A stretch of DNA of 46,763 bases from Firmicutes bacterium UBA3572 (GCA_002375985.1 DFNH01000002.1:1-46763), one strand, 5' to 3'; numbered from the stretch's first letter, positions 15,284-24,538 are shown. A program made the numbers and translations. The notes: generated by a model not told the origin, from the sequence alone.

Positions 15284-18123
15284 CCACCGAACACCTCTTT
15301 CAGCGGCCGTTGCCACCTGTCCTTTAAAAAGCCCACCGGAATCTCGAACAACTGCCGTTCGCCAGCGCTTGCTGCGATGTTGGGCGCGGCCGTCGTCTCG
15401 CCGATCAACTGGTACGGAACGCCGGCAAACACTTCGGCCGGGTCCCGTCCCGCCGCCATTTCCACCACAAAGCAGCCGGCCGTTTCATTGAACAAAAAGA
15501 AGTCCGGACGGATATCCGGCAGGGTGAGCCGCGCTCCGTAACCGCCGCCGAAGGCCATCTCCGCCACCGCGACGGCCAGCCCCCCCTCGCTGAGGTCGTG
15601 GCAAGCGACGACGTCTCCTCGGCGGATTGCCCGGTGTACCGCCGCCAAAACGGCGGGCAGGACGGTCAGGTCGGTCTCCGGCAACCGGGAACCCAAGAAT
15701 CCGTGGAGATCATAATAGACCGAACCGCCCATCCGCTCCGGATTGTGTTGCCCGACCAGTACCAAAACGCTGCCGGGGTGCTTGAAGTCCGCGGAGACCG
15801 TCCGCCGGACGTCAGGCAGGCGGCCGAAGGCCGAAATACAGAGCACCGGCGGAATGCGGATGGTCAATCCGTCGGCGGTCTGGTAGGTGCTGGACAGGCT
15901 GTCCTTGCCGGAGATGAAGGGCATTCTAAGCGCCCGGGAAAAATCCACGCAGGCGTCCACCGCCCGGTCCAGCGCGCCCAGACGTTCCTCGTCGGGCACC
16001 GGCCAGATGAAGTTGTCGATCAGGGCTATCTCCGCCGGGTCGGCACCCACGGCCACGGCGTTGGCCACCGCTTCGGCCGCCGCCCACAGTCCGCCCTGGT
16101 AGGGATCGATCAGGTTTAACACCGGGTTCAAACCGTGGGCGATTACCAGGGCATAAGGCCGGCCCGGGAGGGGGGTGAGCACCGCGGCGTCATTGGGCGC
16201 GTCCAGATCAACCCCGCCCAAGGGCGGCAAAGCGTTAGTCCCTTGAACCCCGTGATCGTACATCCGGATAATCGGCTCCCGGGAACATACGTTTAGATGG
16301 GCCATAACCCGGCCGTAAACCTCGGCCCATTCCTCAGGCTCCGCAGGCGGGGCCAACTCGGGCTCCGGGTGTACGGGGGAGTTCCACGTGGCCTGTAGCA
16401 CCCGCTGGGGCAAACCCTCGTGCAAAAAGGACATTTCCAGGTCCATTACCGTTTCCCCGTTGTAAGTGGCCCGGAAACGGCGGTCACCGGTGAAACGGCC
16501 CAGCACGGTCGCCTCCACGTTCAGACCGCGGCAGATTTCCATGAATTCGTCCAGGTGTTCCGGCGCTACCGCGGCAACCATACGCTCCTGACTTTCGGAT
16601 AACAATATTTCCCAGGGCGCAAGTCCCGAGTATTTCAGCGGCGCGCGGTCCAGGGCGATCAGGGCCCCGGTCGCGGCGCCCATTTCTCCGACCGCTGAAG
16701 CAAACCCCCCGGCGCCGCAGTCGGTGATCGCCCTGATGAGACCCCGGTCGCGCGCGGCCAGGATGGCGTCGCTCATCCTCTTTTCCTCGATCGGGTGGCC
16801 GATCTGCACGGCCTGGGCGTGGACGTCGATGGTCCGCTCGGTCATGGCGGCGCTGGAAAAGGTGGCTCCGTGGATGCCGTCCCGACCGGTGCGGCCGCCG
16901 ATGACGACCACCAGGTCCCCTTCCCGCGGGGTTCCCTTGCGGCAGCGGTCTTCGGGCAGGATGCCGTAGGCGCCCACGATCACCGTGGGTTTGGCCCGGA
17001 AATCCGGATGAAAATGCACCGATCCGTTGTTGGTGGGAATGCCCATCCGGTTACCGTAATCCCGTACGCCGGCTACCACCCGGCGTAACAGGTAGTGCGG
17101 ATGCAGGCAGCCCGGGGGAATATCCGTCCACGGCGTGTCCGGCGGCGCAAAACAGAATATATCGGTGGAAGCCAGGACCCGGGCGCCCTGACCGGTACCC
17201 ATAACGTCCCGAAACACGCCGCCGCTTCCGGTAGCGGCACCCCCGTAGGGCTCAATGGCCGACGGTGAGTTGTGGGTCTCGACCTTGCCGCAGACCGCCC
17301 AGCCGTCGTAAAAGGCAAAGACACCGGAGTTATCAACGAAAGCCGAGCGCACCAGGGGATGCGCGATCTCTCTGGTAGCCTCCTGGAGACGCTTCAGCAA
17401 AGGCATTTTTTTCTGTCCGTCGACGATGAGCCACGCCTTGAAAGTTTTATGCACACAGTGCTCCGACCAGGTCTGGGCCAGGATCTCCACCTCGCAGTCG
17501 GTGGGATCGCGGCCGAGCCGCCGGAAGTAGTCCTGAATAAGGCGCATCTCTTCCAGGCTCAAGAAAAGCCTGTCCCGGCTGAGCTCCATCAACTGCCGGT
17601 CGTCCATGCTGCCCAAAGGAATGGTCACGGTCGGCCGGGGCGGGCCGGAAAGCCGCAGGGTTTGCGGTTTCTCGGTGACCACGTGCTGCACGGTGGCGTT
17701 TACCAATAGCCTGCGGGTGATCAGGTCTACCTCCGCCGCGGTGACCGTACCGTAAAAAGCATATTCCCAACTGGAATCCGCGGCTTGCACGTGCGCCAGA
17801 CCCAGGTCGCGGGCCGCCTTCACCAGGGAAGCCGCTTCGGGGTTCATCACCCCGGGTTTGTAGGCCACTTCCAGCAGGTGGGCGGCGTCGGTGATCAGAG
17901 GCCGGTTGAGGGCATAGTCCTGGAAGATACCCTCCCACAGGAGGTTTTCCGCCAAGAACTTGGCCTCCTCGGGGGTTATACCCTCAAACCGGAACACCCG
18001 GGCGGTCCGTACTCTTTGTACGCTTTGAATACCCAGGGAAGAACGGATTTCGTAGAGCACTTCTTCCCCGGCGGGGTCGACCAGTTCGGGCTTGATCGCG
18101 GTCCGTATCTCCTGTAACGGCAC
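15280..18123 (-). CDS. purL: phosphoribosylformylglycinamidine synthase II with PurS-like N-terminal extension
   Basis: 947 residues, against about 740 for small PurL and about 1300 for the large fused enzyme. Converts FGAR to FGAM using ATP and ammonia from PurQ. The catalytic part begins near residue 170 with the helix-linker region and WSEHCVHKTFK, followed by ETHNSPSAIEPYGGAATG. The first 170 residues read like two PurS-type units (PEEAKFLAENLLWEGIFQDY, then KPGVMNPEAASLVKAARDLGL and ITRRLLVNATVQHVV). In known systems a PurS dimer bridges PurL and PurQ. The start is GTG at 18123 behind GGGAGGG. No separate purS is in the window. Confidence 0.93.
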   Translation of the reverse strand: MPLQEIRTAIKPELVDPAGEEVLYEIRSSLGIQSVQRVRTARVFRFEGITPEEAKFLAENLLWEGIFQDYALNRPLITDAAHLLEVAYKPGVMNPEAASLVKAARDLGLAHVQAADSSWEYAFYGTVTAAEVDLITRRLLVNATVQHVVTEKPQTLRLSGPPRPTVTIPLGSMDDRQLMELSRDRLFLSLEEMRLIQDYFRRLGRDPTDCEVEILAQTWSEHCVHKTFKAWLIVDGQKKMPLLKRLQEATREIAHPLVRSAFVDNSGVFAFYDGWAVCGKVETHNSPSAIEPYGGAATGSGGVFRDVMGTGQGARVLASTDIFCFAPPDTPWTDIPPGCLHPHYLLRRVVAGVRDYGNRMGIPTNNGSVHFHPDFRAKPTVIVGAYGILPEDRCRKGTPREGDLVVVIGGRTGRDGIHGATFSSAAMTERTIDVHAQAVQIGHPIEEKRMSDAILAARDRGLIRAITDCGAGGFASAVGEMGAATGALIALDRAPLKYSGLAPWEILLSESQERMVAAVAPEHLDEFMEICRGLNVEATVLGRFTGDRRFRATYNGETVMDLEMSFLHEGLPQRVLQATWNSPVHPEPELAPPAEPEEWAEVYGRVMAHLNVCSREPIIRMYDHGVQGTNALPPLGGVDLDAPNDAAVLTPLPGRPYALVIAHGLNPVLNLIDPYQGGLWAAAEAVANAVAVGADPAEIALIDNFIWPVPDEERLGALDRAVDACVDFSRALRMPFISGKDSLSSTYQTADGLTIRIPPVLCISAFGRLPDVRRTVSADFKHPGSVLVLVGQHNPERMGGSVYYDLHGFLGSRLPETDLTVLPAVLAAVHRAIRRGDVVACHDLSEGGLAVAVAEMAFGGGYGARLTLPDIRPDFFLFNETAGCFVVEMAAGRDPAEVFAGVPYQLIGETTAAPNIAASAGERQLFEIPVGFLKDRWQRPLKEVFGG

Positions 18124-18193
18124 TGGCAGATTATCCCTCCCGCGTGGATACTACCACTAGGTTTAGATTGTACCACGACCTGGGCGCAGTTTG

Positions 18194-18790
18194 CTACTTA
18201 CGCAGGGTAAAACGAGGCTCTTCGCCCCGCCGCAGACGCTGGATGTTCGCGCGGTGCTTGTACACGGCCACCACGGCGAGAAACAGGCCGAAGGTCACGT
18301 ACCGCCAGTCCAACCCCGCCAGGTAGAAAGCCGCGGGGACCGCGGCGGCCGCCAGGATTGACGCCAGGGAAACGTAACGGGTCAGCGCAAAAGTGCCGAT
18401 CCAGACCGCGGCGGCCAACGCCAGGGCAACGGACGGCAGCATCAACAGCACCCCCAGGCTGGTGGCGATAATCTTGCCCCCCTGGAACCGCAGAAATACC
18501 GACCAACCGTGGCCGACAAGGGCGGCGGCGGCGGTGAGCAACTCCACGCCCGGGACCCCGACCAGCCGGCCGAACAGCACGGCCGCAACCCCCTTGCCGG
18601 CGTCACCGGCCAGGGAGAGTAAACCCCACGACGGACCCAGGGCACGCCAAACATTGGTGGCACCAATGTTGCCGCTCCCGTATGTGCGAATATCAATACC
18701 CTTGACGTAACGCGCGATCAAGTAGCCCGTGGGCACCGATCCAATCAGGTAACTGGCAAGTAGAGCCAGGATGATCTCCAAAAGGTTCAT
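18194..18790 (-). CDS. plsY: acyl-phosphate:glycerol-3-phosphate acyltransferase
   Basis: 198-residue membrane protein with about five transmembrane helices. Transfers acyl groups from acyl-phosphate to glycerol 3-phosphate, the first step of phospholipid synthesis in Firmicutes. The three loop motifs are present: SYLIGSVPTGYLIAR, GSGNIGATNVWRALG and VGHGWSVFLRFQGGK. The ATG overlaps the der stop by one base (TAATG). It works on the product of GpsA, encoded further down the same strand. Confidence 0.96.
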   Translation of the reverse strand: MNLLEIILALLASYLIGSVPTGYLIARYVKGIDIRTYGSGNIGATNVWRALGPSWGLLSLAGDAGKGVAAVLFGRLVGVPGVELLTAAAALVGHGWSVFLRFQGGKIIATSLGVLLMLPSVALALAAAVWIGTFALTRYVSLASILAAAAVPAAFYLAGLDWRYVTFGLFLAVVAVYKHRANIQRLRRGEEPRFTLRK

Positions 18791-20103
18791 TATTGCTCCC
18801 GCCTCCTGAAGACAAACCGTACGGGGGTACCGGTTAAGCCGTAAACCTGCCGCAGTTGGTTCTCCAGGTAGCGCCGGTATCCTTGGGAAACCAGTCCCGG
18901 GTCGTTAACGAACATGAGGAAGGTCGGGGGTCCGGTGGCTACCTGGGTGCCGTACAGGAATTTCAGCCGTTTCCCCTTCTGAGCGGGGGGCGGCGTGACC
19001 ATCAAAGCGTCGTGCACGATCTGGTTCAGGCTCCGGGTCGGGATCTGGCGGCGGTATTGCGCCATCACCGCATCCACCGTGTCCAAGAGCTTCTCCAGTC
19101 CCTGCCCGGTGCGGGCGGACACGAAGAGCACCGGCGCGTACCCGATAAACCTGAGTTCGTCCCGGATCCCTTCACGATAGCGGGCCACGGACACCTTGTC
19201 CGGCGTCAGCAAATCCCACTTGTTAACTGCGATGATGACCGCTTTGCCCGCCTCTTCCGCCAGACCGGCGATTTTCTGATCCTGGTTGGTCACTCCTTCG
19301 GCCGCATCCAGCACCAGCAAGGCCACGTCCGCGCGTTGCACTGCTTTCGCCGCCCTGAGCACGCTGTACCGTTCGATCGAGGCGCGAATTTTGGCCTTGC
19401 GGCGTATGCCCGCGGTGTCGATGAGCACGTATTCCCCGCCGCCGCGGCAAAACCGGGTGTCGATGGCGTCCCGCGTCGTGCCCGGGAGGTCACTGACGAT
19501 CACCCGCTCTTCACCCAAAAGCGCGTTGACCAGCGAGGACTTGCCCACGTTCGGCCGCCCGATCACGGCGATCCGCACCGCTTCTGCCTCCGGTACGGCC
19601 GTAACCGCCGGCAGCCGGGCGATCACCATGTCGAGCAGATCACCGGTATTCAACCCTTCAGCCGCCGAAATGGGCACAGGTTCCCCCAACCCGAGCGCGT
19701 AGAACTCCGCGGTGGGCAGCGGCTTGGCGAAATCATCGACCTTGTTGACCACCAGGATCACCGGTTTGCCCGACCGGCGCAGGATCTCCGCCACCTGGTA
19801 GTCTTCGGGCAAAAGGCCGGTGCGGCCGTCCACGAGAAACAGGACCAGGTCGGCCTCCACGATCGCCTGCCGGGCCTGTGCGGCGACACGGGCGGCCATT
19901 GGTTCCTCGGTTTTGCTTTCGATGCCGCCGGTGTCTACCAGGGTAAAGTGGTGACCGCCCCACTCGGTGTCACGGTAGAGTCGGTCCCTGGTTACGCCCG
20001 CCTGGGGATGCACTACAGCCGTGCGCTGGCCCAGGATGCGGTTGAACAAGGTGGACTTGCCCACGTTGGGCCGTCCGACAATGGCCACTACCGGTTTGGT
20101 CAA
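18790..20103 (-). CDS. der: ribosome biogenesis GTPase Der (EngA)
   Basis: 437 residues with two tandem G domains and a C-terminal KH-like domain, the usual Der layout. The first P-loop is GRPNVGKS near residue 10 and the second GRPNVGKS near 182. DTGG and DTAG motifs and NKVD/NKWD are present. It acts in maturation of the 50S subunit. The start is TTG at 20103 with a GAGGAGG site 8 bases upstream. The plsY gene follows with a one-base overlap. Confidence 0.97.
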   Translation of the reverse strand: MTKPVVAIVGRPNVGKSTLFNRILGQRTAVVHPQAGVTRDRLYRDTEWGGHHFTLVDTGGIESKTEEPMAARVAAQARQAIVEADLVLFLVDGRTGLLPEDYQVAEILRRSGKPVILVVNKVDDFAKPLPTAEFYALGLGEPVPISAAEGLNTGDLLDMVIARLPAVTAVPEAEAVRIAVIGRPNVGKSSLVNALLGEERVIVSDLPGTTRDAIDTRFCRGGGEYVLIDTAGIRRKAKIRASIERYSVLRAAKAVQRADVALLVLDAAEGVTNQDQKIAGLAEEAGKAVIIAVNKWDLLTPDKVSVARYREGIRDELRFIGYAPVLFVSARTGQGLEKLLDTVDAVMAQYRRQIPTRSLNQIVHDALMVTPPPAQKGKRLKFLYGTQVATGPPTFLMFVNDPGLVSQGYRRYLENQLRQVYGLTGTPVRFVFRRREQ

Positions 20104-20145
20104 AGCTGCTGCCTCCTCAGTCTTCTACCGCAAAACAATATCACA

Positions 20146-20181
20146 GTTAGTAGTGGGTATCTAACAAAACGTGTCTCCCTC
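20146..20181. repeat. copy of an interspersed repeat (TAGATAACCACT/GTTTTGT family)
   Basis: The minus-strand reading of this stretch (GACACGTTTTGTTAGATA, then CCCACT) closely matches the minus-strand reading of 43523-43557, which has GACATGTTTTGTAGATA and then ACCACT. It lies between der and the DUF512 gene. No coding or terminator function is visible. Confidence 0.45.
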
Positions 20182-20209
20182 GCAAATGCACGTCAGCCAT
20201 ACCGCCGGC

Positions 20210-21529
20210 TTACGGGAGCGGAGTTTCCTTTTGGTCGCCGAGGGCGTAGTGCACCAGTTCCTCCGGGCCGGAGGCGGCCACCACCGGAACCCGGAGAGCG
20301 TTTTGCAGTTCCGGCAGAGTGGTATCGTCCAGAAAAAGATGGCCGTTGCGGAGGGCCGACTGGGGCACCACCACCAGGTCACCCAACATTTTCCCCCGCA
20401 ACTGCTTTCTGATGTCGGTACCGGTTAAAAGCCCGGCCACGGTGACCGTACGGCCAAAAAAGTCGTTTTCCACCACGGCCAGGTCCAGGTGCAAACCCCG
20501 GATACGGTTTAAGTGCTCCGCCACCGGGGCAAGCAGTTGTGCGCCCAGGCGCCCGGTAACCACGGTGACCCGCCGCGGGGGCACGCCCTCCGGAAGTTTA
20601 TCCCGCACAGCGCTCCATTCGTCCAGGAAAAGCCGCGCCAGCCCAACCCCATTTTCCAACTGGGGAAAGCCTTCGTAAGCCGCAGCCGGCGGCACCTCTT
20701 GCCCGGCCGTGAGGTAAAACTCGTCGGCGAGGTGGATGAAGGCCGAGCCAAGCTCTTGGACGTACTGCGCCTGCTGGCGCGTGATTTCTTCCACCAGCCC
20801 TCGGGACTCAGCCGGTGTGAAGCCGCGCAGTGGGTACAACCCCTCCCGAAACCGGGTGCGCCCCACCGGTACCACCGCCAAGGACCGGACCGCCGGCCAG
20901 AGTCCGGCCAGATCCCGGACGGTGCGCTGCAGTTCAGCGCCGTCATTGAGCCCGGGACAAAGGACCACCTGGGTATGCATTTCGATCCCGGCGTCATGCA
21001 AAAAACGTAATTGCGCCATTATGTTCCCAGCGCGGGGATGACCCAGCATGCGCCGGCGCAGGGCCGGGTTGGTGGTGTGCACCGAAATATAAAGGGGACT
21101 CAGCTTCTGGTCGGCGATGCGTTTAAGTTCACGCTCCCCGACGTTGGTCAGGGTGACAAAATTGCCCTCCATGAAGGACAGCCGGTAATCGTCGTCCTTG
21201 ACGTACAGGGAGGACCGGAGCCCTGGGGGCATCTGATCCACAAAACAAAACAGACACCGGTTCTGACAGCGGTGCAAGGTTGCTAAAGGCTCGGCAAAAA
21301 CCAGGCCCAAATCCTCGTCATAATCTTTTTCTATGTCCAGGAGCCACCGTTCTCCGCTTTTTTTACCCAAGGTCACGGTCAACTGCTCGTCGGTTGAATA
21401 AAACCGATAGTCAAGCCAATCGTCCACCGGATTGCCGTTTAATGCCAAAAGACGGTCTCCGGGTTCCACGCCGATTTGGGCGGCAATACTCCCCGGTTGT
21501 GTTTTTGCGACCACCAAACCTTCGGACAA
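20210..21529 (-). CDS. DUF512 protein (PDZ plus radical-SAM-like)
   Basis: 439 residues. An N-terminal PDZ domain (about 1-60, PGSIAAQIGVEPGDRLLALNG) is followed by a radical-SAM-like region with C88-x3-C92-x2-C95 in CQNRCLFCFVDQMP. The DUF512 domain comes last (VPVGRTRFREGLYPLRGFTP, and GADxx-type NDFFGRTVTVAGLLTG). Its biochemical role is unknown, but it often sits directly before der in Clostridia, as here. The start is TTG at 21529 with GGAGGG just upstream. A candidate promoter lies at 21634-21663. Confidence 0.9.
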   Translation of the reverse strand: MSEGLVVAKTQPGSIAAQIGVEPGDRLLALNGNPVDDWLDYRFYSTDEQLTVTLGKKSGERWLLDIEKDYDEDLGLVFAEPLATLHRCQNRCLFCFVDQMPPGLRSSLYVKDDDYRLSFMEGNFVTLTNVGERELKRIADQKLSPLYISVHTTNPALRRRMLGHPRAGNIMAQLRFLHDAGIEMHTQVVLCPGLNDGAELQRTVRDLAGLWPAVRSLAVVPVGRTRFREGLYPLRGFTPAESRGLVEEITRQQAQYVQELGSAFIHLADEFYLTAGQEVPPAAAYEGFPQLENGVGLARLFLDEWSAVRDKLPEGVPPRRVTVVTGRLGAQLLAPVAEHLNRIRGLHLDLAVVENDFFGRTVTVAGLLTGTDIRKQLRGKMLGDLVVVPQSALRNGHLFLDDTTLPELQNALRVPVVAASGPEELVHYALGDQKETPLP

Positions 21530-21558
21530 GAAATGTCCCTCCGTTCTTTATCCCTGTA

Positions 21559-21601
21559 TAGCTTGTGTTGAAAAACTCGTCTGGTGTGCGCCGGGGCATT
21601 A
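21559..21601. repeat. degenerate copy of an interspersed repeat
   Basis: TAGCTTGTGTTGAAAAAC, then GGTGTGCGCCGGGGCATTA, parallels the start of the repeat at 43453-43508 in the same order and orientation. It lies in the 160-base gap upstream of the DUF512 gene. It looks like the decayed edge of a mobile element. Confidence 0.5.
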
Positions 21602-21633
21602 GCAGAAATCTCTACATAAGCTTCCTATTTAGC

Positions 21634-21663
21634 ATTATCCCCCAAGGACGGTGCTTGCGTCAA
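21634..21663 (-). promoter_or_regulatory. candidate sigma-A promoter for DUF512-der-plsY-purLQ-gpsA
   Basis: On the minus strand a TTGACG -35 box (21658-21663) is followed after 18 bases by a GATAAT -10 box (21634-21639). It stands about 110 bases before the DUF512 start and would drive the operon down to gpsA. The spacing is one base longer than ideal. Confidence 0.5.
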
Positions 21664-21689
21664 CGAGGGCCGGGCGCAGGGCCGGCGAT

Positions 21690-22067
21690 TTAGGGCAAAA
21701 CCGCAAGTCCGCGCAAGACCCGGCGGGCCAGACCGAATAACCCCAGTTGGTAGGCCCGCATGGCCAGCCGTAGGCGAAAGGCTTGGGGGATGACCACCTG
21801 GCATACCGTGTACTGATCACCGGGGATCTGGTATAGGTCAGAAAAACTATGGATCAGGCGGGTGAGGATCGCCCCGCCCGACATTATCCAGACGGCATAT
21901 ATCTCCCGGTCGTCGGCGTCCCGGCCGGCGCGCAGGAAGTGTTCCCGGCGGTCCAGAAACGGAAGCTGGTCTAAGCGGATCGTGGCGCCCGCCGGCGCGG
22001 CCTGGTTGATGTGGGACAGGGCGGCCAAGGCTGCAAACGGTGTATTGTGAACATAAAAGACTCTCAC
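21690..22067 (-). CDS. DUF3189-like protein, second of a tandem pair
   Basis: 125 residues, soluble, function unknown. The start (MRVFYVHNTPFAALAALSHINQ), the LPFLDRREHF segment and the REIYAVW motif resemble the DUF3189 family, as does the gene directly upstream. The GTG start overlaps that gene's stop by 4 bases (GTGA). It follows spoIIP on the same strand; a sporulation role is only suggested by this place. Confidence 0.65.
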   Translation of the reverse strand: MRVFYVHNTPFAALAALSHINQAAPAGATIRLDQLPFLDRREHFLRAGRDADDREIYAVWIMSGGAILTRLIHSFSDLYQIPGDQYTVCQVVIPQAFRLRLAMRAYQLGLFGLARRVLRGLAVLP

Positions 22068-22537
22068 GGGAACCTCTCTTTTTTAGCCGACAAATCCTTC
22101 TTGGTGCTTTCGACCAGGGCCACCACCCGCGGGTAGGCCCGGCGCGAGCCCCAGGTCACAATAAGCCGTCCGATGCCCTGGAGCTTGAGACCGCGGGACA
22201 GGTACCCGCCAAGTTTCATTTTCCAGTTCAGTGTGATCGCCGTGTCCACCAGCTTAAAAGGTTCCTCCAGGTTGAAGGCGGAGGCAAGTCCCCGGAAAAC
22301 GATTTCCGGCGCTTGGGCGTAGCTGCGGCGGCCCAACACAAAGACCTCGTTACCGCTCTCGTCCTGTCCGTAAGGTTCTAGCCGGCCGTAGTCCTGGCCA
22401 TCTTGCTTGTCGTAAAGCGGCAGGGACAATAGATCATCCGGCGAGGGTACCCGGTCCGGTGACAGCCGGCCGGTGTGTACGGCCGCGGCCAACACCGAGG
22501 AGTGGGTACCTCCGAAGCAATGATAAATTACTTTCAA
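22064..22537 (-). CDS. DUF3189 family protein, first of a tandem pair
   Basis: 157 residues. MKVIYHCFGGTHSSVLAAAVHTG at the N-terminus, then GNEVFVLGRRSY and NWKMKLGGYLSRGL, fit DUF3189, a family seen mainly in spore-forming Clostridia. The family is annotated as unknown; the first 20 residues form a P-loop-like turn (CFGGTHSS), but no catalytic role is proven. It begins 26 bases after spoIIP ends and overlaps its paralogue. Confidence 0.75.
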   Translation of the reverse strand: MKVIYHCFGGTHSSVLAAAVHTGRLSPDRVPSPDDLLSLPLYDKQDGQDYGRLEPYGQDESGNEVFVLGRRSYAQAPEIVFRGLASAFNLEEPFKLVDTAITLNWKMKLGGYLSRGLKLQGIGRLIVTWGSRRAYPRVVALVESTKKDLSAKKERFP

Positions 22538-22563
22538 CGTTTCCGACTCCCTCTAAGCGCGCT

Positions 22564-23739
22564 TCATGGCTCCGGTTTGTCCTGATCATCACGCCTTTCT
22601 TTTAGTTTTAGCAGTTTACCCGGTCCGCCGAATTCCCGGTTGAAGAACTGCTGCAGTTTTTCCCGGGCCTGCGGTATGCCGCCGGCACTGACCACCAGGT
22701 AAACCGCCAATCCGCCCAGGACTACCAGAAACAGTGCCAGCGCCACCCGCCAGCCTACCAGTCCGCCCGCCTGGTCGGGCCCGGCCGGTCCTACGCCCAG
22801 GACCACGGGCATGGATTCGGCCAAGAACGCCAGGCCGCTTTCCACCTCATCCCTGCTGTTGGTGTGCGTGCCGGCTTCGATCAGGATGGCGGTGGAGGTG
22901 AGGTCCTGGTTGTAGTTGCCGCTGGCCATAAAGATTTCCTTAACCAGCTCCGGGTGCCGTTCATTCGCCCGGGCCATCATCCGGCGCGCGAAATCCTTGT
23001 TGGCGTCCTGCTTCGGGTTTTGTTGTCCGACCACCAGACGCACCTGACTTACGGTCTGCCCCGCAATCTCTTTCCGGAAGAAGTCTGGATCGGGAACACC
23101 GTCTCGGTGCAGGTCGATCAGGACACTGGGGCGGCGTTTTTCTACCAGTTGCACCGCCGTGCGTCGCGAACGTTCGTAGGCCTGCGCATCGTGCGGGTTA
23201 TGGTTCGTTGTGTCGTGAAACACCGTTAAGCCCTGGCGGCGAAGCTCCTGGGCGAAGCGCCGGCCGACCTTGATAATATCCCCGTTTTCCTGGAAGGCGG
23301 CCCCGGAATCCGGCACGTAGGATTCCATGGTGTGCGAATGATAAATGGCCACATCGATGTTCGTCCCGCCCTGAGCGGGTACCGTCAACGTGTCGCCGTA
23401 CCGGCCGAAGTAATCCTTCCAGGCCAAGAGCTCCTTGTCCAAACCCTGGAGCCGGGCAACGGCCACGTTGTGTTCAACCCGCATTACCCGGTAGTGTTCG
23501 GCCCGGGCGGTGATGATTTCGTCACCTGGAAACACCTGCCGGCTGGTTTTGGTAATCACGGTGCCCCGCTCGTCGACCACGGTGATATAACGGCCTACTT
23601 CATGATCGCACAGGTCCAGGCTCATCGCCTGCCTCCCGCTCCAGACCGGTACCCGGTCTTCCGGGGCAAAATATCCCAAAACGGCAATAAAGACCAGGAA
23701 ACAGGCGATGGCCAGGTTCAGCGCCACTTTATTCCTCAT
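22564..23739 (-). CDS. spoIIP: stage II sporulation protein P
   Basis: 391 residues. Peptidoglycan amidase/endopeptidase that works with SpoIID and SpoIIM in septal thinning and engulfment. One N-terminal membrane segment (about 8-25) precedes the extracellular domain. The zinc-site motifs are visible in IYHSHTMESYVP and VLIDLHRDGVPD, plus ILIEAGTHTN. An extra C-terminal membrane helix (ALALFLVVLGGLAVYLVVSAGG) and a charged tail are also seen. The ATG at 23739 has GAGGGAGG 8 bases upstream and overlaps the DUF1614 gene by 11 bases. Confidence 0.94.
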   Translation of the reverse strand: MRNKVALNLAIACFLVFIAVLGYFAPEDRVPVWSGRQAMSLDLCDHEVGRYITVVDERGTVITKTSRQVFPGDEIITARAEHYRVMRVEHNVAVARLQGLDKELLAWKDYFGRYGDTLTVPAQGGTNIDVAIYHSHTMESYVPDSGAAFQENGDIIKVGRRFAQELRRQGLTVFHDTTNHNPHDAQAYERSRRTAVQLVEKRRPSVLIDLHRDGVPDPDFFRKEIAGQTVSQVRLVVGQQNPKQDANKDFARRMMARANERHPELVKEIFMASGNYNQDLTSTAILIEAGTHTNSRDEVESGLAFLAESMPVVLGVGPAGPDQAGGLVGWRVALALFLVVLGGLAVYLVVSAGGIPQAREKLQQFFNREFGGPGKLLKLKERRDDQDKPEP

Positions 23740-24445
23740 TTTTGCGGCCTCCCTCGTCATTCGCGGGGGACTTCAGGTTAACCACCAAAGCAGGGTCGCG
23801 GTCCGCGGCGCGGGGGCCGCCCTGCAGGCGTTCTCTGATTTCCCCGACCACTTCGGCCAAGAGTACGGCCAGCACGCCGGCCAGCACGACCACGTCAAAC
23901 ACGCCGGCGCCCCCGAATGAAACCAGGCCAGCCATGCCGCGGCTGGCCAGAAGCGCCCCGTGGAAGGTGTCGGCCAACAGTACCCCTAGAGTGGCGGCGA
24001 TCCACGCCCCCCGGCGTGACCGGCTCACCGCGTACGCAATTACCGCGGCCACTACCGGGTAAAGGTAGATGATATCCACAAAGGCGTACCGCCCCGCCGG
24101 CTCAGGGAGCCCGGTCATCAAAAAGGACCCGATTCCGAACACCACCGCCGCCACGACCAGGGCCGCCACCAGCGGCCGTATCTTTTCCACGCTTGTGCCG
24201 GCCCGGCTGGTTAGATACACGGCTAGGGCGATGGGTACCAGCGCACCGCCGACGTTAAGCACGAAAGTAATATTTCCCAGTACAAAGGGGATGTCGATCA
24301 GGCTGCCGACGATCAGGGCGGCTAAGACGGCCAGCGCCGCCTTATCCGTGAGGCGAAGCCGGTCGAGCACCCGGTGCGCCGCCCCCAGATAGATGAGTAC
24401 AGAGACCACGATCAAAACGATAATCCCCACCGGCAAGTTGGTCAT
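23729..24445 (-). CDS. DUF1614 family membrane protein
   Basis: 238 residues with about six or seven transmembrane helices and a charged C-terminal tail. The segments NVGGALVPIALAVYL and SFGGAGVFDVVVLAGVLAVLLAE fit DUF1614, a family of unknown role often found beside sporulation genes. The ATG at 24445 has an AAGGAG site. Its 3' end overlaps spoIIP, so the two are co-transcribed. Confidence 0.78.
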   Translation of the reverse strand: MTNLPVGIIVLIVVSVLIYLGAAHRVLDRLRLTDKAALAVLAALIVGSLIDIPFVLGNITFVLNVGGALVPIALAVYLTSRAGTSVEKIRPLVAALVVAAVVFGIGSFLMTGLPEPAGRYAFVDIIYLYPVVAAVIAYAVSRSRRGAWIAATLGVLLADTFHGALLASRGMAGLVSFGGAGVFDVVVLAGVLAVLLAEVVGEIRERLQGGPRAADRDPALVVNLKSPANDEGGRKNEE

Positions 24446-24538
24446 CTCACCTACTCCTTCTAGGACCAAAAGTTTTTTATAGCCTGCCCCGGCTGCGGTC
24501 GAATATGCACCAAGCCCTGCCTTGCGGCCGTCCGGGGC

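Noticed and set aside
18856..20412. 518-codon open frame on the plus strand over der and the DUF512 gene
   Set aside because: It is antisense to der, which has full GTPase motifs; the translated product has no recognisable motif and such long antisense frames are usual in GC-rich sequence.
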